From: Channa striata
Lineage: Eukaryota; Chordata; Actinopteri; Anabantiformes; Channidae
Direction: 5' to 3'
DNA length: 64,000 nucleotides
Assembly: GCA_033026295.1 (NCBI GenBank)
Contig: CM065179.1
Span: 23,863,275 to 23,927,274 of the forward strand
Both the position numbers and the translations under genes were made by a program. The notes under the pieces were generated by a model. It was not told where the DNA came from, did not search any database, and worked only from the letters and a program-made list of their open reading frames with translations. This document shows, in pieces, positions 26,801 to 38,800 of the stretch; position 1 is the first letter of the stretch; each line of letters starts with the position of its first letter.

Positions 26801-29800
26801 GATGTTCTGTGCGCTGTTTTACCGGCATTACGGTAAAGAGTGCGTTTACGTGTATGTGTGGCTGAATGTACAGAGCCGACAAAAACGTCCTTGTTATAAT
26901 TAAACGGCTTGTTCCATAGCCAAAGGAGAAGACGTCTCTTATTCTTCACAAATTACGCAGGAGTTGCTGCGCTCAACAAAAGATTTTGTACCATAAGTGT
27001 TTAGTCATACACCTGAACCTGAATGGTGCCTGTAACACGGCAGTAAAAGTGCTGATGTTTGCTGTTGTGGGTCTTGGGTTGCATGCGCTAAGAATAAAAA
27101 CTGGCGCTTTTTTGTTTGCACTGACTTCCATCTACAGCGCCCATCTGAGGGCTGCAGAAAAATTCATAGAAAAGCCGCATCTCTGTAAAAGCCGCATGGT
27201 TCAAAACGTCGGAAAAAAGTAGCGGCTTATGGTCCGAAAAATACGGTACTTCATTGTATGTTTGAAAAGCATCAAATGTGCTGCTGTGAAAATATCTGGT
27301 TAAATTAATACGACTTGTTACTCTACTAACTAAGAAATGCTACTGCTTTACATAACCTTCTCAAAGACGCCAATTCATGCTTTCTGTATCCACGTATCAA
27401 TGTCATCACCGACTACGTCCACGCGGCTGAGTAGGGACTCTCTGTTGTCCAATCTGCAGCCAACAAATGTGGACTGTCTGTAGTCCTGGTGCAGAAACAA
27501 TGAGGTAGTAAGTCGTTTAGTACAACAAAGTGTCTCTCAAAGGGCTTCCTTCCGGTTAAGAGCTCCTGCTGAGCCACTGACATGTTTACACGGACTGACA
27601 TGGAAAAACTCAAAACCACATGAGCTTTGTACAAGAGTTCAAAACCAAATAAAGTAAAGCACTGATGTGATATAAGTCTTTTTAAAAAGAAGAAGAGTAA
27701 ATGACTCCACAAATAATATACACTGCAATATTTTGTTTGCATAATTACTAATTAATATAATACAGTGTCATACTTTGAGATGTATGTAGTATGTATGTTT
27801 TAAATAGGGAAATGTGGACTAAAGGGAGCTGCAAATACGACTATGAATTTGTAGTATTTGACAATGGATTCACAAGCCACAGTGTAGTTGTACATTTAAG
27901 TACATTTAATTCCCTACGCCCCCCGTAAAAAGCTAAGGTGTCCATTCGCAGTTCCCCTGCGGGACAGGTGGCATCTTCTTTCTTTGGTCCAGCTTCTCCC
28001 ACACCAGCTCAGTGGGAAAGTTTAAAGTACATTATGCATCCACGCTAAAACAAAAGCAATAGCTAATGACGCTGTTCTCTCTGTATATTTCTGAAAAGCA
28101 AGTGAATTATCCCTGTAAATTTAGGCCAAATTACTAAGAAACAGTAATAATTTTGTCGATGTTGTGTAAACACTTTGTTTGTTTTATTTCATTACACAGC
28201 AAGACAAAAAAAAGGGATTACCGTGACAATGAGCAGGATTCCTTTCAATAAGGTCAGCAAAGAGGTGATGGGCTGGATGACTGTGTGAGCTAGTAAGATA
28301 GCAAGAGCTAAAATCCAGGTGAAGGCTGGGATCACATAGATATGGCTGTGGAGAAAACACAAAGAGGTTCACATTTTAGTAGTATTACTCCTTTTATAAA
28401 GAATGCAACACTAAGTTCTGTCTGGATCCCTATAGCATCGTGATGCACAACCACACCCACATGTGTCACAAGCAGCCACCCTTTCTAATCGTTTTTAGGA
28501 TGATCATTTTTGCTGTTATTCAACACACTCCTCATAAACAGAACAATAGCAATCTCCATTTATATTCAAAATGCAAGCAGTATAGTACTTTGCAACCTCA
28601 GTGAGAAACACCTGTGGTCCAAAGTACAACCACCTTCCACAACAACCCAGTCTGCTCCTCGCTCTTATTAAGCGACATCTGGTGTGTTTGCTGGAAGGCT
28701 TTAAACACATTAAAATCGTTGCTGCACATTTTCAACATGAATAGTGTTCTGAAAAAGTTCCCCTCCTAGTTTCTAGTTAATTTGTATGTATGAGATACAG
28801 AAATAGAGTGTGTGCCTCCTTTCTTACCACATCCATAAACTACCAGAAGGAATTCCCTTAGTCTTGGATAGGGTACAGGGCAAACCACAAGGCTGTGGGA
28901 CTCCTCAGGTGCACAGTGAGAACCGCTGACTTTTGACCATGTCTTTTTACTACAATTGATAATATTACCACTTAAAACATGTTTTAAGTCGTAAATGTGG
29001 AAATTGTGGTAATTATGTTTTGATAGATTTTCTTTGATACACACAAACAACACTGAAATAAGGAGAGAGTTGAATATTTTTAAAAAGTAGTGCATGCAGG
29101 ATCTAAAACAGGGTCGAATTAGGAATCAACAGTATTCTCACATTGCACCTCAGCAGTTAGAACATTATTGACCAGAATCTAAAAGCAATAGGCATTGACT
29201 CATCATATATTGACCATTCTGTATAAAAGCATCAAACTAATTGAGGGTTGTGGGTGCAAAATGTCCCCGTTAGACCATTAGAGCAGTCGAGTGATGGATC
29301 GCCTTAATAGCCTAATGGTTAAGGTGAATGCTGCATAACCGCAGCGCCCTGGGTTCTTTGCTTCACGTCATACCTCCCCTCTCTGTCCCCTATGATTCCT
29401 GTCTGCTCTGTACTGGTATGTCTTAGAAAGACAGAAAAGGCCAAATGGGTCTTTATAAATCTGTTCCAAAGTTGAATCATTTACATTTAGTCATTCGGCA
29501 GATGCTTTTATCCAAAGAGACTTACAAGTGAGGCAAATCTTACATTTGATATCTAAGGTTTTGAGGTGCCAGTCGCATAAGCCATAAGTTATTTTGAACC
29601 AGAAATCACAGGGGGGAAAAAACGCCATATCCTGAACCAGGACAAACTGGAATCCCAGTCTTTTCCTTGCTTTCTCTACCTGCTGAATTCACTAGTATAA
29701 CTTGTACTTGTAGGTTTATACTTCCACAGTTGCGTTACAATACATCTGGACAAAAAATCTAGCAAGACAAAATTCAACTGAATCCAACGACTTTGCTCCT

Positions 29801-32800
29801 TTATTTTCTACAAATCTCTTGTGCTCTGCATTGTGGTGGCATATAATGTGATGCATGACAAACCAGATGTCTGTTGTTTTCAGCAGGAAGTTGACAGCCA
29901 AGTCTATCCATATTTTTGGAACAACAGCAAAGCTTAACTTAAAGACAAACTCCTGTTTAAGCATATGGCTGAACAGATGAAGCCACATATTCTGTGGGCC
30001 TTGTATGTATGTTGTCTTTCAATGACTTATGTAAAAAGAATCCATCACACAAATTCATGTGCACATTTTGTAATAACGTAAACTAATAAGGAAGTAATCA
30101 GGAACAAGGATAAGTAATGAAAAAGATTAGCATAAATGTATTAATATTATGGACAAGGATACGCTTGCTTTTTACTGTGTAAGTAGAATTATCTGCATTG
30201 TTATTAACATACTTTCTCAGTCTTTCAAAAATGATCTTCTAGGTGACAGACCTGGGCCTAATCATCTCTGACTGAAAACAGTGTTTCTGCCTTGTCTACT
30301 TCCAGTTTTTCAAGCATCAACAGAAGCCCTGATGATACTTAAAGGAAAGAACAGCAACAACGTGAACTTAAAATGGTCAACATTGTTATCCCTGTTAATT
30401 AGTTTATGAACATCCGTGGTTTAAGTAAACTGGAAATTCACTTAAGTTTTTTCTTGTAAATTTCGATTAGTTGTTACAGGATCACTGCCTTGTGGTCGTA
30501 CGCCTCTGCCAACCAGTCAAGTGGCAAAAAGATGGTAATACAGCCCAAGGTCAATAAATGGGATGAACATGAAAGTTTGGAGGTGTTTTTTCCTAAAACT
30601 GCACAAAGGGAATGAAGGGATAGCGATTATTGTACTTTACTGTTGTAAAATCCATTTTAAGCTACTTTTACTCCACTACATATTATTAGATACGTTTTGA
30701 AAATAAATAGTTTTAATTCAAAATCTAATCAACTAATAAATCTTGACGTGTTATCATGGATTAAACAGCTGTCACTACTTAAATTGTAATTCAGTGATTT
30801 AAGATTAGGCTTTAATCTTCCAGTGTTTCAAGTTTGATAGACAAGTAACAATTTCTTTTACCTAAAACCTAAATAATTTTAAGACACAATAATCTGGTCC
30901 CTGGTTTTGGACAGCATCTCTGGAATACGTTCAGCCTTGTGGAGCTCAGCAGGGTTTGTTTCCAAGACACTCACTAGCCTCTAGCAGTGTTAGTGAGAGG
31001 AGAGTTTTTGTGCAGAGACCTGCAACAGCCTATTGATTTGTGCCCCTGGGGAGGGGGAATAAGGAGGTTTATCCAAAGGAGCCTGCCCAAGGTTTTTATT
31101 TTTATTTTTTTTTCTCTTAAGCAATCTTGGATTCCTGCTCCCACAATGCATCACAGCATCTCCCCTGGCGCTGAGCAGGGCGATAATGAAGCACCCAGGA
31201 GTGCCAATGAAACGGTCTAACCGACCCACAGCGTGTGAATAATATTATTTGGGTTAAGTATTTACTGGAGCATGACAAAATAAATTAGTCCTGTTAACTG
31301 ATAAAGGTAATTATAGGCTTGGGAAAGGGGAGGAGGGAGCGTGAGGTAGGGGGCAGACAAGGATCACTGGAAGAGACGCATTGTTGTGCTGCATCGATTC
31401 TTGCTTCAGTGATTTCAATGTGTTCAAACTATTTTTTTAGTTTAGGTTTTAATTCAGTTACACCTTTTCCATCATATTTGTATAAGGTGTTTTGAATTTA
31501 TTCATCAATTTGAAAGTGTTTCTGCACTGCATGCATGCCTGAAGCTTTAGGTTATGTAAATATTGTAGGGATGCTCCACTATGTGCACATAAATGCCGTA
31601 GTTTCCTTCACTTGTGACTCCTGCAAGAGAAAGACTGTGGAAACATGGAAATCTGTTATTTAAGGCAGCTGGATCAGCTGACAGTTGAATTTTAGAGGGG
31701 GGGTGTGGAGTCATTTCTTGCTTTGTTATTTTATATCTGATCATTCACAGTGGCCGAATCCATGTTTCAATAAACTGTTTATAACCCAATGGCTGGAAGA
31801 CATGATTTACAGTGGAAATATTTAGTAATGTCAAACTTCAGGCTAATTCTACCGGATGCATGGAGATTTTCAAGTCATGACTTAAAAAGTCACATCAAGA
31901 AGTTCCAGAAAAACTGTGTGTCAGATTGAGCAGCTGTTATTTCCCTGGGCCGTAGACAGCACTATGAAGACTCCTAAACGTTAGTTATAGTTAACATATG
32001 TTATTTTAGTATAAGAGCAAACATGCATGGGAGACGGTAGCATGAGCAACAAGGGATTTAATAGACTGATCGCTATAACAACTTGTACAACACTCCAACT
32101 ATTCCCTGAACCTGCTTGTCACAGTACACGGGCAGGACATAAAGGCTTTTATTCTGGTGAAGCAGTAGTAGAACTGGCATCTCTGTTTCCCTCAATTTCT
32201 CACAATTCTCTCTTTAACCTTATAACCCTTCAGTAGTTTTATAATAGGTTAATCATAATGAAGAAAATATGATGCTTAACATGCGTTACAAAATATAAAT
32301 TATAATTCAACCCTTCCCAATCGTATGTATACATGTATATATTTTGTATTTGTAGCATGGATGTGATCGCTTTTCATTATTAACTGTGTTTCTATTACTA
32401 TTAACGGTGTAAAGTGTGTCTCTATGCCACTCCCACTCAGTGGGAAAAGTCCTGACACACAAAAACATCCCAAAACAGCCCAAGGTGAATGAACAGGATG
32501 AACAAGGGAATTTAATCTGACCTACAGTTAACACAGATCAACAACTTTTATCCAGATGGTGCCTCTTATAAATTGGTTCTTTTAATCAAGAAATTTCCGA
32601 GACAGACAGACTGTTTCTGCAAACTATTAACTGTTAAAGTAACTTTACTCTAAAATTAACCCCTAATCACACTACTGTATGGCATTACTTAGCAATGCGG
32701 TCCTACCACTCATCAGGACATTTTGTCACATGTTAATTACTCATGCAAGAGACAATGTGTTAAACAGATGACATTTTTTAAAGGTCTTCAAGATTTAATT

Positions 32801-35800
32801 GATCACTAGGTCACATTGTGAGTGGCGATGTTTGATTCAGACATATCTAGCTCTCACCCAAAATATACAATGTCGCATTAGGTTAGTACAGCTGTTTTTA
32901 GAACCAAGCAGTTTGTTTAGTGGTAGAAAAATATCCCTTGCCACGTCTCTGTTTAAGGACTTTTCAGTGGTAATAATCACATTTGCTTGAGATGACGTTG
33001 TTGTGATTTGGCACTATATAAATAAAGTTGAGGTTGATGAAGTTGGCGGTATGGAGAGATACCCTAGATATGTACCCTGAATAGAAAGAGAGGTGGAAGA
33101 ACAATTAAAGAGGTCAGTGAGCAGTAGGATCAGACTTCATTCTATCATAAGATACATGTTCCACAAGCCTTGAACTGGAAAAAGCCAAAAAGGAGAAGTA
33201 GCAGAAAAAAAATAAAATAAAAAACAGACGCTGGAGCAGAACGTGCAAGAATCCTGTTGTTTTGCAGAAACCTGCTTTTGAACGGAATGACCATCAAGAG
33301 GAGAGTGTAGACAACGTGTAGCAGCTGTTTCTGAAAGTGCATCACGACTTCAAATGACACCATTACAAAAAAATAAATCTGTTGAGAATGACCTAAAACC
33401 AAAGCTGAAGAAAAAACAAGATATGTTGGCTGCTCAGACCGGTTGCTTGATTGGCCAAACCCTTTGGAATAGCTGCAAAACATGTCTCTCCACAGAATGG
33501 ATCAATAAAAACAGATTTTTTTTAAGTGCAAACTGTGATGTTGTTTCAGGTTTGTAGAAAATTACATGTTGCACTTCAGTTGAGTGCACAGTAAAACAGC
33601 TGTATTGAGGCCATGTTGGACAGGAAATATGGAGCAACAGTGCGAACTGATGTTTTTGTAAAGCTCTCAGAGCACAAATATTTAAATACGTTTTTCTTTT
33701 GGACATTTTGTACAATTGATGATAGTGAAGTTTACTTCCTGAAGATCATCATTGTTTCTATGAATTTAGTACAATATTGCACCTGCAGATAGTTTTACCC
33801 TTCTGTACCAGTTTACCCTCTTTAAAACTATAAGGGTAAATTTGAGTGACAGGTATGAAAGCTTGGCTGATAATTCTTTGAGTATAGAATAATAGAGTGT
33901 TAAATTTCCGACTGGGTTTAGTCATTTAACAAAATCAATTAATCAGTGTTTTGATAATGGAATATTTTTGCCTCAGGAAAAATCTCTGATGTATGTCTAT
34001 GTTGATTTGCACTTTCAGAGCCTCCCACTCTGGTGAGAAGGCATTATCTTTCAGGATTGCATCAGTTTTATTTTATTTTAATTTCAAGAACGAAAATACT
34101 TCACAATGAAATCATACGGCCTTAAGCAATATTTCTCTGAACTGACAATTTCCTTTTTAACTTTTTGTTTTTTCAGACGCAAAAGTAGAACTTCCGGTGG
34201 GTCATGTTGATGTGAAGGATAGATACAAGTTTTTCTGTTGATAACCCAAGTCTATGAAAAGTATGTACTATGAAAAGTACTATGAAAAGCAGAAAACTTG
34301 AAATGACTTGAAAACTTGATTTTCTTTGTATTATTCTTTCCCTCATTATTCATTTGTTCAGTGATGTCGTACCATTTTCACTTAAATGTTAATCCTTTGG
34401 TTAAAGAGTTTTCTTTGAACTGTTTGAGTGACTCACACTGAGTCACACACACTTTAGAGCTGCTAAGCCTGAGAGGAACTGCAGTGATTTATACCGCACA
34501 TAGGAGGAAAGCCAAACTCCTAATGTGACTCACAGGATACGACAGAGCCAATTTAAGCCACTTTGCTTCCTTCACTCATTGTAGAGTAGGTTTAACTTAA
34601 AATCCATGTAAAGTTGAACCTGATTTATTTCTAAACACAGTAAACATGTTAGAAAATGATTGTTAAAAGCAGCTGTAACAATGGTGTAGCTATGTAGTAC
34701 GGACTGTTGAAGCCTTGAAATGCAGCTGTTTTTAAACCTTATTTACTATGTTAAGATAAGTACAGTAGATTTTAAATGGCACCCAAATACCATCGTTTAC
34801 TATATAATTATTCGGAAGAGGTAGATCCATGAGCAAGTGAAGTGGCCACAGCGAGTTTGGACATAACCACTGGACATCACATTAACATTATGTATGAAGG
34901 GGATTGAATGTGGTGGTGACAGCTGATATTACAGCAACAATGTTTGAAGAATTACTTTAAAAGAGAACGTAAGTAACGGATGTGATACCTGCTCTGTCAC
35001 ACATGTAGCTGTTACACGTGTAAACATGTTTTAAATGTGTTTATTTACCTTATGTTTCATAAACAGCCTGAAATGAAACACCAAAACTAAAGAGATATAA
35101 TGTTACTAAAGGGGTCTGAAAAGTCTAGTCAAAATCAGCTTAGCACTGTGAATATGATACTGGGGCGAATTGTCTGTTAATTCTCTGTGTTAGATCCATG
35201 AGAAAATAAGATTTCAGCTGCACTTTCCAAAGAGATTTAGTTTTGGTAAATTTGTGTTTTTTAACAATGTCAAAAACCTCAGTGATATGAAAACGTCACA
35301 CATCACAGCTCCTCTCTTTTGCTTCCTTTTATGTGCAGTGTTCGCATTAAAAGAAAGTCTCTTTATTGAAGCCGTAGCATAAGCCACATGTTAAGCACAG
35401 TTCATTTAGCAGTTATGAGCGCTGCGCACTGACTGCTTTGGGAACATTACACAGTGGGTTTCATAGTTTTACTGCAGAAATCGAAACCTTTAGCTGCTAC
35501 ATTAAGTGTCTATATGCTGTGATATTGTTACTACCAGCTAAATATGCAGAGTGCCCAAAGTTTGCACATGCCATGACTATACATTAATATTTCTTATTTA
35601 CTTTCCTAAACAAACACACAAACAAACAATACATTGCATTTACAACTCTACTGTTGGAGGATTCGCTCTCACTATTTTTGTTTCAGGGAATTTATGTTGG
35701 TGTGTATATGGAAGACTTACCTGACATTAAAAAGAGCAGCATAGGCCTCACTGCCAGCCAGCACATAACTAATTCCAATGGAAATACTGGAAAGAGAGAG

Positions 35801-38800
35801 AAAGATAAAAAGAGACAAAGGAGAGGAAAAAGACATAGTTAGCTTTGGGGTAGTGGTTGGTCATCATCTACCTTTCTAGCTACTTCTTTCACAAATTCAA
35901 ACAATCTTAAACTGTTGCATTAAACATTAAGATGTTTTCTAATCAGGGTCCCTGAGGCTATGAGGAGATACAGTAAAAGCCTGAACTTTAAAACATTTTT
36001 GCCTTGATTTACCACTTCTCCCTCTTATATTTGCTCGAAACAAATTCCCATCTGTGCGCTCTAAAAAAAAAAAATGCAATTTTGCACACGCACACTCACA
36101 TAAAACCAGAAATTTGTTTGCAAAATCTGCCTCTACAAGAAGCAGGATGTTACTTAAAACTGGAAATAAGTGTTTACTGTGGGATGAATGTTTTGTCGCC
36201 CAACATCTGTTCCATTCCTTATTAGTTTAAGTCTTGAATCTATCAACAGTGAGTTGTGTGTGTTATTTTAGGGAGCTAGTAAGACGCCTTTAATTCTTCT
36301 TTCAAATCTTAAAAGGAAATGCCAACAAATTCAGAATTTTCATGCAGGCAAGTCACTTCATCAACAGCAATGAAGCAAAGAACAGAAAGCTAGAGATGTC
36401 AAAGCTGCTGTAAAATGATTCAAACTAGAGATTTAAAGGGAAGGTTTCTTTTAATCAGTTATAAAGTTAACTTCTGACTCCGATTCCTTCTCCTACACAC
36501 TTACAAGTATTTTGCTGCCCTAAAAATGAGTGTGTGTGTGTGTGTGAGTGGGGGGGTTGCTTAATTGTTTACTCAAACCTCCGATTTATAGTGTTGTGGG
36601 AGAACCAGACTTCATGTCTAATGGGGCAAAAGGGGGGCAGAGCCAGGAGATAAGCTTCCTGACAGCCTGGTGGATGAAGCTGTTCTTCATTCTGCTGGTC
36701 TTGGCCTGGAGACACTGTGTGTCACACTGTCTTCCCAGACTGCAGCAGACTAATGAAGCTGTGTCATAGGCGGCTGGAATCACCCGCAATACCTCTGTAT
36801 TTGCTTTCCGGGTGAGGCAAGTACAGACCCCAAAGATGTTCTCAGGTGCTCTCAATATGCCCTGCAGGGACGTGCGGCAGGATCCAGTACAGGCTCCATA
36901 CCTCACAGCGATGCAGCCGGTCAGGATACTTCGATGGTGCCATTGCATTACACATTACGTAGAGCATGAAAACACCATTCTATCGAGACACAGAAAGGCA
37001 GCAGCATGTGCACAGGCCGCCACTTATGTTGTTTTTTCTCATAATTAGTCACCTGATATCTGGAATGTTTCTGATATTTTATCAATAATATTGACAATAT
37101 AGGCAAAATGTAGAACAATCTGTAGTTTAACAAAATCAGTCAGTTCAATCAGTCAGTCAATTTGGCAACTACATTCATACAGTGTATGCAGAACTGTGAA
37201 ATTTTATCTGCCAATACGTGTGTATGTTGAAATTTAAATATTCATATTTGTTTAAAGGTACTTCACTCAGGAATGGCACAGACTTGTTGTTTTAGACAAG
37301 CAGATGACACGTAGGTGAAGATCAAGCAGAAAGCACAGGCTTTCACAAAATACATCATTGCAGTGGACTTAACATCAGGTTACATTTACATTTAGTCATC
37401 TGGCAGGTACTTCAGGCAGTTCTGCTTTCAGAAGCTTTTTAAATATTGGGAGTGAGTTTACTAAGCGTGCAGAATTTGGAAGCTCATTCCACCAGCTGAA
37501 GAGTTTTCCTCGGTGTCTTCTGTGTGGTGCTGGGACCACCAGGCGTTTGTTCGCTGGCAAAGTGCAGTGGACGGGAGGGACTGTAGACCTGAATGACTGA
37601 GTTGAGGTAAGCCGGAGCTGTAGAGTTAACCACCCTGTGGGCAAGAGACAGAGCTTTGGACTTAACAGCCACAGGAAGCCAGTGCAGAGATCTGAAGAGC
37701 GGTGTAACACGGGTCCTTTTTGGCAAATGAAAAAATGAATTAGCGTGCTGGATTTTGGATCATCTGCAAAGGTTTGATTGTACATGCCGGTAACCCCATC
37801 AACAGTGCATTGCAGTAGTCAAGATGAGATATGACCAACACCTGCACAATAGGTTAGGCTGTATATTCCAGTAGGTAGGGTCTAATCTTTCTGATGCTGT
37901 AGAGGACAAATCTACACAACCTAGAGACTGAGGAGATGTGGTCCATAAAGCTCAGATACTCATCGATGACGTCCCCTAGATTTCTGTCGGACTTAGCAGA
38001 AACAATCACTGCATCTCCAATGTTGATGCTGATGTTGTGTTGTGTTGAAGGTCTGGCTGGAAGACAAGAACTTCAGTCTTAGAGAGGTTAAGCTCGCAAG
38101 AGAAAAACTTGAGATGCGTGACGAGACAGTGGAGTCATCTGATGGAAAGGACAGAAAAAGCTGCGTGTTACCAGCATACCAGTGACAGGAAAATCCATGT
38201 GAATGGATGATAGCCCAAGGATGTAGTATAAATGGAAAAAAGAAGAGGACCAAGAAGCAAGCCCTGTGGCACACCAGTGGAGAGGCTATGAGGAGGCTAA
38301 TGTAAACAGTCTGGACCTTTCTGGACTGTACAGTAGTATAGACATAAAAATAGAAAGAAAACATATACACACCGACTAGTACATACGACTTGCCACCCAT
38401 CACCAACTGCAACACAAATAAGCCATCTGGACACTGCACCACCGGGCAGAAAACATCCTCCCTCCAGGAAAGCCAAAAAGAAGGCAGACGGACATCTGAG
38501 AGGTCTTCAGACCTGGTGAAAAACTTGATGACTCCCTAAATGTCTGGAGTGTCAGAGAAGCTGAGAAGGATTTTTTGAAAACAGCACAGATGCAGTATGA
38601 CTTATCCACACCTACACATAAGAACACAACATAGTGTTTGCAGCCCAGTGTGGGAAAGAGTGTTCAGAGATCTACATTCAGGACACCAAACAGCCTCTAC
38701 ACAAAAGGACAGCCCAGCACCAGAGAGGCAACACCTCCACACACCACCACCTGTTTAGAGTCATAAACATTACGGATGTAATGACTCTCCCTGTTTTCGC

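Larger units (their letters stand above)
15433..28221 (-). other. Gene A intron 8 (largest, 12.8 kb)
   Basis: It holds a GT microsatellite (15784), a truncated MITE copy and SINE tail (17340-17795), a tRNA-derived SINE (22471-22797), an unassigned GC-richer patch (25070-25270) and a TIR element (26626-27247). Unique stretches at 16550-17060 look regulatory-like but cannot be tested here. No exon was found. Confidence 0.65.
28346..35720 (-). other. Gene A intron 7
   Basis: 7.4 kb. It holds a SINE (29295-29443), a LINE-tail fragment (29479-29535), a repeat tail (33003-33046) and a short tandem repeat (34253). Unique, moderately GC sequence at 30980-31330 stands out from the AT-rich background. 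No exon was found. Confidence 0.65.

Noticed and set aside
29295..29360. tRNA gene
   Set aside because: Only A- and B-box-like pieces of a SINE head; arms do not pair into a cloverleaf.
36548..36948. Open frames of 73 and 120 codons on opposite strands
   Set aside because: They lie in a dispersed LINE-like repeat.
37484..37785. Host gene encoding a LHWLPVAVKSKA-containing protein
   Set aside because: This is the standard tail of LINE reverse transcriptases, and it is frameshifted.
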